64,000 bases of DNA from Treponema vincentii. Its GTDB lineage: Bacteria > Spirochaetota > Spirochaetia > Treponematales > Treponemataceae. Positions 61,332 through 64,000 of this stretch are shown here, piece by piece. The translations under genes were made by a program, and so were the position numbers. The DNA lies in NCBI RefSeq assembly GCF_018336815.1, contig NZ_CP050497.1:2604001-2668000 (forward strand). Reading direction: 5' to 3'. Position 1 is the stretch's first letter, and each line of letters begins with the position of its first letter. The notes beneath the pieces were generated by a model that was not told where the DNA came from, did no database searches, and saw nothing but the letters and a program-made list of their open reading frames with translations.

Positions 61332-63162
61332 TTCTAAATATCAACTCCACTTCAAGGTCGGAAGCCTTATAATGCCAAAAGATGATATCCGAAGTTTGCT
61401 CCACCGATACGGGGCTGAGTTGATAGAGTTTATACAGAAAAGAATTTGCATTCAGCGGTTCTTGGCGTAAATCCATCGTAATCTCGTACTGCTGAGCTTC
61501 CGTCTTTCGGCATAGAAAATAAGCGGTCTCATTCAGCTCGGCGCCGTTAGCCGTAAAGCGGCGGTCTGCTCCGTACAAGAACGAACCGTTTGCGGCGGGA
61601 GCGGAACAAAATGTATAAACCAAATCGTCTTTAATTTCCTTACCGTTTATCCGCAACCGAATAAGTTCCGCCGCAGCCCCTTGTGCAAGCGCAGCGTGAG
61701 CCTCTGCCGCATTGCCCGCGCCGGTATTTCCGGCAGTACTTGCAGCATTGACGGTATCGGTACTCGTACCGCCGCTTGTGTCGGCAGCATTGTTTCCATT
61801 GGTTCCTACAACGGTATTTCCGGTTGATGCAGTTGCTTTCTGTACAACTTGACCGGTTTGCGTATTCTCTTTTTGAGCAGCTTGAGCGGTTTGCGCTTGC
61901 AGTTTTTCCAGTTCGGTTAAAATCTTTGTTAAAACGGCTCCGCCCGTATCGGTTTGCAAACCGGTTACATTGCCCAAACCTGCATTGCCGCCTAATCCCG
62001 CATCAGTGCCGAGCAAATTATTGAGCAACGTCAGGTTGCCGCTGTTCTGGCTTAATGCCGCCAGCGTTTTAGCGTTGAGTCCGTTCAGCGCCGTTGATTT
62101 TTTTACATCGCTTTTACCGGAATTACCGGAAGCGGCAGCGGCGTTACCTGTCTGTTTCCCCTTCGCCCCTGCTGCGGACGATGGGGTGCGTTTTTGTTGC
62201 AAAAACGTCGGAGGCTGAATAACGGGAGGCGCAGGCGGCCGAGTGATCCCTCCGCCGATAGTAACTTCAGGGATGTCCGGTATCGCAGGTATTTGCATTT
62301 GCCCGACTCCGGTATTATCCGCAGCGAGAGGAGAAATCAGCCGCAGCAAAAAGAAAAAACAAAAGATAAACGGCGTTACGGGCATCTTTGCAAGCGTGTC
62401 TTCCAACTCGCTGAGCCGCGCTTGCAGGCTGACAATCGTGCGCTCAATTCGGCGCTTTTCATTTTCCAACTTACGCCGCGGGTCTTCATCCTGCGGTTTA
62501 CTTTTCACGCTGTCGCGCACAAACGCAGGACTGTGCTTTTGTAAAAAAAGATCCTCTGCTGCGGCGCGTTTATCGGGATTTGCAATATTCGCAACCACCT
62601 TCATCGCTTCATAGCCGAGTTCCGGCTTTACATCGAACGCATGTATTTTCTCAATCGTCGCAGCGGAGGCGCGCGGCAGGCACAGCACACGGTCGATATA
62701 ATCTTCGTAGCGGACACCGGCTTGCTTACAGAGCACCCGCGCCTTGCTTAAAAGCCTACCGAGTTCCTTCATCAGCTTGCCGTCCTCCGCCATGATGGTC
62801 GTCCTGATTGTATCCGTCAGTTCGAGCAGTTCAGGCGATTCTTCCATAGCGATTTTATACAGCCCCTTCTCCTCCGCCTTTTGCAGCAGCCGGTGAAAAT
62901 AGCTCCAAAACCGCTGCGTATGCACACGGCCGGAACGGGTGCCGTCCAGCTCGCAGAGCCGATGATGCGTATATTCGTGAATAGCGGTGTACAGCAGTTC
63001 GTTATCGACGGAAAAGTTTTTATTGTGCAGCAAAATCTCATGCGTATCGCTTTTATAAAGCCCGTTGACTTTCTTGCTCGCCTTGCCGGTAAACGTTACC
63101 GAAAATTCAAGTTCCGACTCTTCAATCTGCAATAATATCTCTTTTACCTGATCCTGATTCAT
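61312..63162 (-). CDS. Zinc-peptidase-like domain joined to a membrane/periplasmic domain
   Basis: From the ATG at 63162 (MNQDQVKEILLQIEESELEF), which overlaps the corrected rsmE stop as ATGA, the frame runs 616 residues. Residues 1-185 contain HEYTHHRLCELDGTRSG, an HExxH-like zinc motif written HEYTH, and helical sequence ending in a coiled coil (RRIERTIVSLQARLSELEDT). Then PFIFCFFFLLRLISPLAA, a membrane span or signal sequence, leads to about 350 residues rich in Pro, Gly, Asn and Ala ending in a beta-rich domain (YRLDLRQ-like ITMDLRQEPLNANSFLYKLY). It may be one membrane protein or two genes joined in frame at the ATG of MPVTPFIF (about 62390). I do not recognise either half. Confidence 0.6.
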   Translation of the reverse strand: MNQDQVKEILLQIEESELEFSVTFTGKASKKVNGLYKSDTHEILLHNKNFSVDNELLYTAIHEYTHHRLCELDGTRSGRVHTQRFWSYFHRLLQKAEEKGLYKIAMEESPELLELTDTIRTTIMAEDGKLMKELGRLLSKARVLCKQAGVRYEDYIDRVLCLPRASAATIEKIHAFDVKPELGYEAMKVVANIANPDKRAAAEDLFLQKHSPAFVRDSVKSKPQDEDPRRKLENEKRRIERTIVSLQARLSELEDTLAKMPVTPFIFCFFFLLRLISPLAADNTGVGQMQIPAIPDIPEVTIGGGITRPPAPPVIQPPTFLQQKRTPSSAAGAKGKQTGNAAAASGNSGKSDVKKSTALNGLNAKTLAALSQNSGNLTLLNNLLGTDAGLGGNAGLGNVTGLQTDTGGAVLTKILTELEKLQAQTAQAAQKENTQTGQVVQKATASTGNTVVGTNGNNAADTSGGTSTDTVNAASTAGNTGAGNAAEAHAALAQGAAAELIRLRINGKEIKDDLVYTFCSAPAANGSFLYGADRRFTANGAELNETAYFLCRKTEAQQYEITMDLRQEPLNANSFLYKLYQLSPVSVEQTSDIIFWHYKASDLEVELIFRIKDGKA

Positions 63163-64000
63163 TGCACTCCTCTCATATCCCATGCGCCGGATAATGCAAG
63201 ACACACTGCAACAGCGGAAGTAACGGCGGTTTCCGTACGCAAAATTCTCCGTCCCATAGTATAGGCAGTGAATTGCTTTTTTTGCAAACAACAGCCGTTC
63301 ATTCAGACTCCAGCCCCGCTCATTCCCGACAGCAAGCCACAGCGTTTGTTTTCCGTCCCACTGCAGCTGAGGCAGCGGATACATCACAGGAATGCAGAGT
63401 GTGTCGCCTTGTTCACTATGCGCTTGTTCAATACGGTCTTGCCCAATACGGCCTTGTTTCATGCGATTTTGTTCAATAGAACCTTGAGAACCTTGCTCAA
63501 TTTGAAAAGGAACATCGAGCACCGCCCGCAGATGATCCGGACGGATATCATCCTCATACCGGTCGAAAAAATGCCGTACACTATAGGCTCGATACACGTT
63601 CGGGATATGAGTATCCCCTGCCTGACTGCATCCGTCAATCAGCAGCCGCTCTATCTCCGTTTCCGCAGCGATATCGGCCTGTAGATAGGATTTTTCCCCC
63701 AGCTCGGTACCGGTCAGATACAGTGCCTCAATTCCAAGCCCTGCGACATCACGCAAAATACGGCGCAGCTGAATGGGACGCGGAAACCCGAGTATCAGTC
63801 TGATGGGCGGCAACGCTAGATCCGGAAAGGCTCCATCAACCCCATCAGGAGCTTGCTTATCCGCTACGGTAAACCGTGCAGTCAACAGCTCATCGGAAAG
63901 GGAAGTGATCTCCGCCGTTCCTTTTTCCCCGTCAATGATACCCGCCTTGAATACTGAACCCACACCGAGCTTCAGCACTTTTTTGATATGTAAAAAGCGT
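63159..64000 (-). pseudogene. rsmE: 16S rRNA m3U1498 methyltransferase, frameshifted and incomplete at the window edge
   Basis: The frame is open to the window end (..FLHIKKVLKLGVGSVFKAGI), so the first residues are outside. The PUA-like N-domain is followed by the knot fold: LGFPRPIQLRRILRDVAGLG, IEALYLTGTELGEKSY and WLAVGNERGWSLNERLLFAK. The frame then breaks in seven A (T at 63277-63283). Dropping one A gives QFTAYTMGRRILRTETAV and ends GAWDMRGVQ at 63159-63161, the expected RsmE C-terminus with the knot motif ILRTETA. As read, the frame runs on into the next gene to make an artificial 888-residue ORF. A Gln-rich insertion (SIEQNRMKQGRIGQDRIEQA) is unusual for RsmE. Confidence 0.82.

Noticed and set aside
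61312-63978. A single 888-residue protein
   Set aside because: Its first part is RsmE up to a seven-A run; after that the frame is wrong for RsmE until the next gene's ATG. It is an artefact of the +1 shift.

Overview
The window looks like a chromosome segment of a host-associated spirochaete, most likely an oral Treponema with GC in the mid-40s by eye (a T. vincentii/T. medium type rather than the AT-richer T. denticola). This is inferred from gene content: flgF-flgG-flgJ rod genes, a bacterial XPB helicase, a tig-clpP-clpX operon, a selD-yedF-DUF3343-cysteine desulfurase selenium cluster, many ABC exporters, and abundant hairpin-rich intergenic repeats. No rRNA, phage, IS transposase or CRISPR array was seen.

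Layout. 1-557: 5' end of glpK. 1088-8199: broken nicotinamidase and TetR genes, a heterodimeric ABC exporter pair with an ATC-hydrolase-like gene, and a lipoprotein. 8225-12930: nanE plus a binding protein-dependent transporter of the Fbp/Afu type. 13105-16765: malQ and a GPH-type sugar transporter with an added domain. 17137-17552: hairpin array. 17553-30671: leftward ABC block of one LmrCD-like pair, a split dual ECF-type ATPase and four tandem half-transporters behind a TetR gene. 30803-32543: hipB-hipS-hipT toxin-antitoxin locus with two operators. 32799-38007: rsgA, murI, an ABC remnant, epmA, aspS. 38113-45641: esterase-like protein, trhP, tandem-ZinT lipoprotein, membrane-bound AraC regulator, murE, small membrane protein. 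45830-49498: clpX, clpP, tig and three tRNAs. 49559-53390: hairpin array, then selenium genes. 53562-55780: flagellar rod genes. 55875-58392: XPB helicase, hairpin array, orphan brnA. 58594-61331: 5-oxoproline transporter genes, one fused to a pyroglutamyl-peptidase fragment, and a PrsW-like protease. 61312-64000: zinc-peptidase-like membrane ORF and rsmE.

Three themes stand out. (1) Intergenic arrays at about 17.2, 49.6 and 57.8 kb contain perfect or near-perfect hairpins whose arms differ from copy to copy while the six-base loop stays close to ARGGAU. That is the loop of the published CsrA SELEX hairpin (RUACARGGAUGU), so they could act as dispersed CsrA-binding or decoy elements; replication-driven palindrome correction is the main alternative. 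(2) Eight genes are broken by exactly one extra base in a homopolymer of six or more, which suggests a systematic consensus error, or otherwise slippage or phase variation. (3) Several loci are deletion scars: a brnA with a brnT stub, an RHH gene with a PIN tail between duplicated selD ends, an ABC gene deleted between 8-bp repeats, and the DUF979-pyroglutamyl peptidase fusion.
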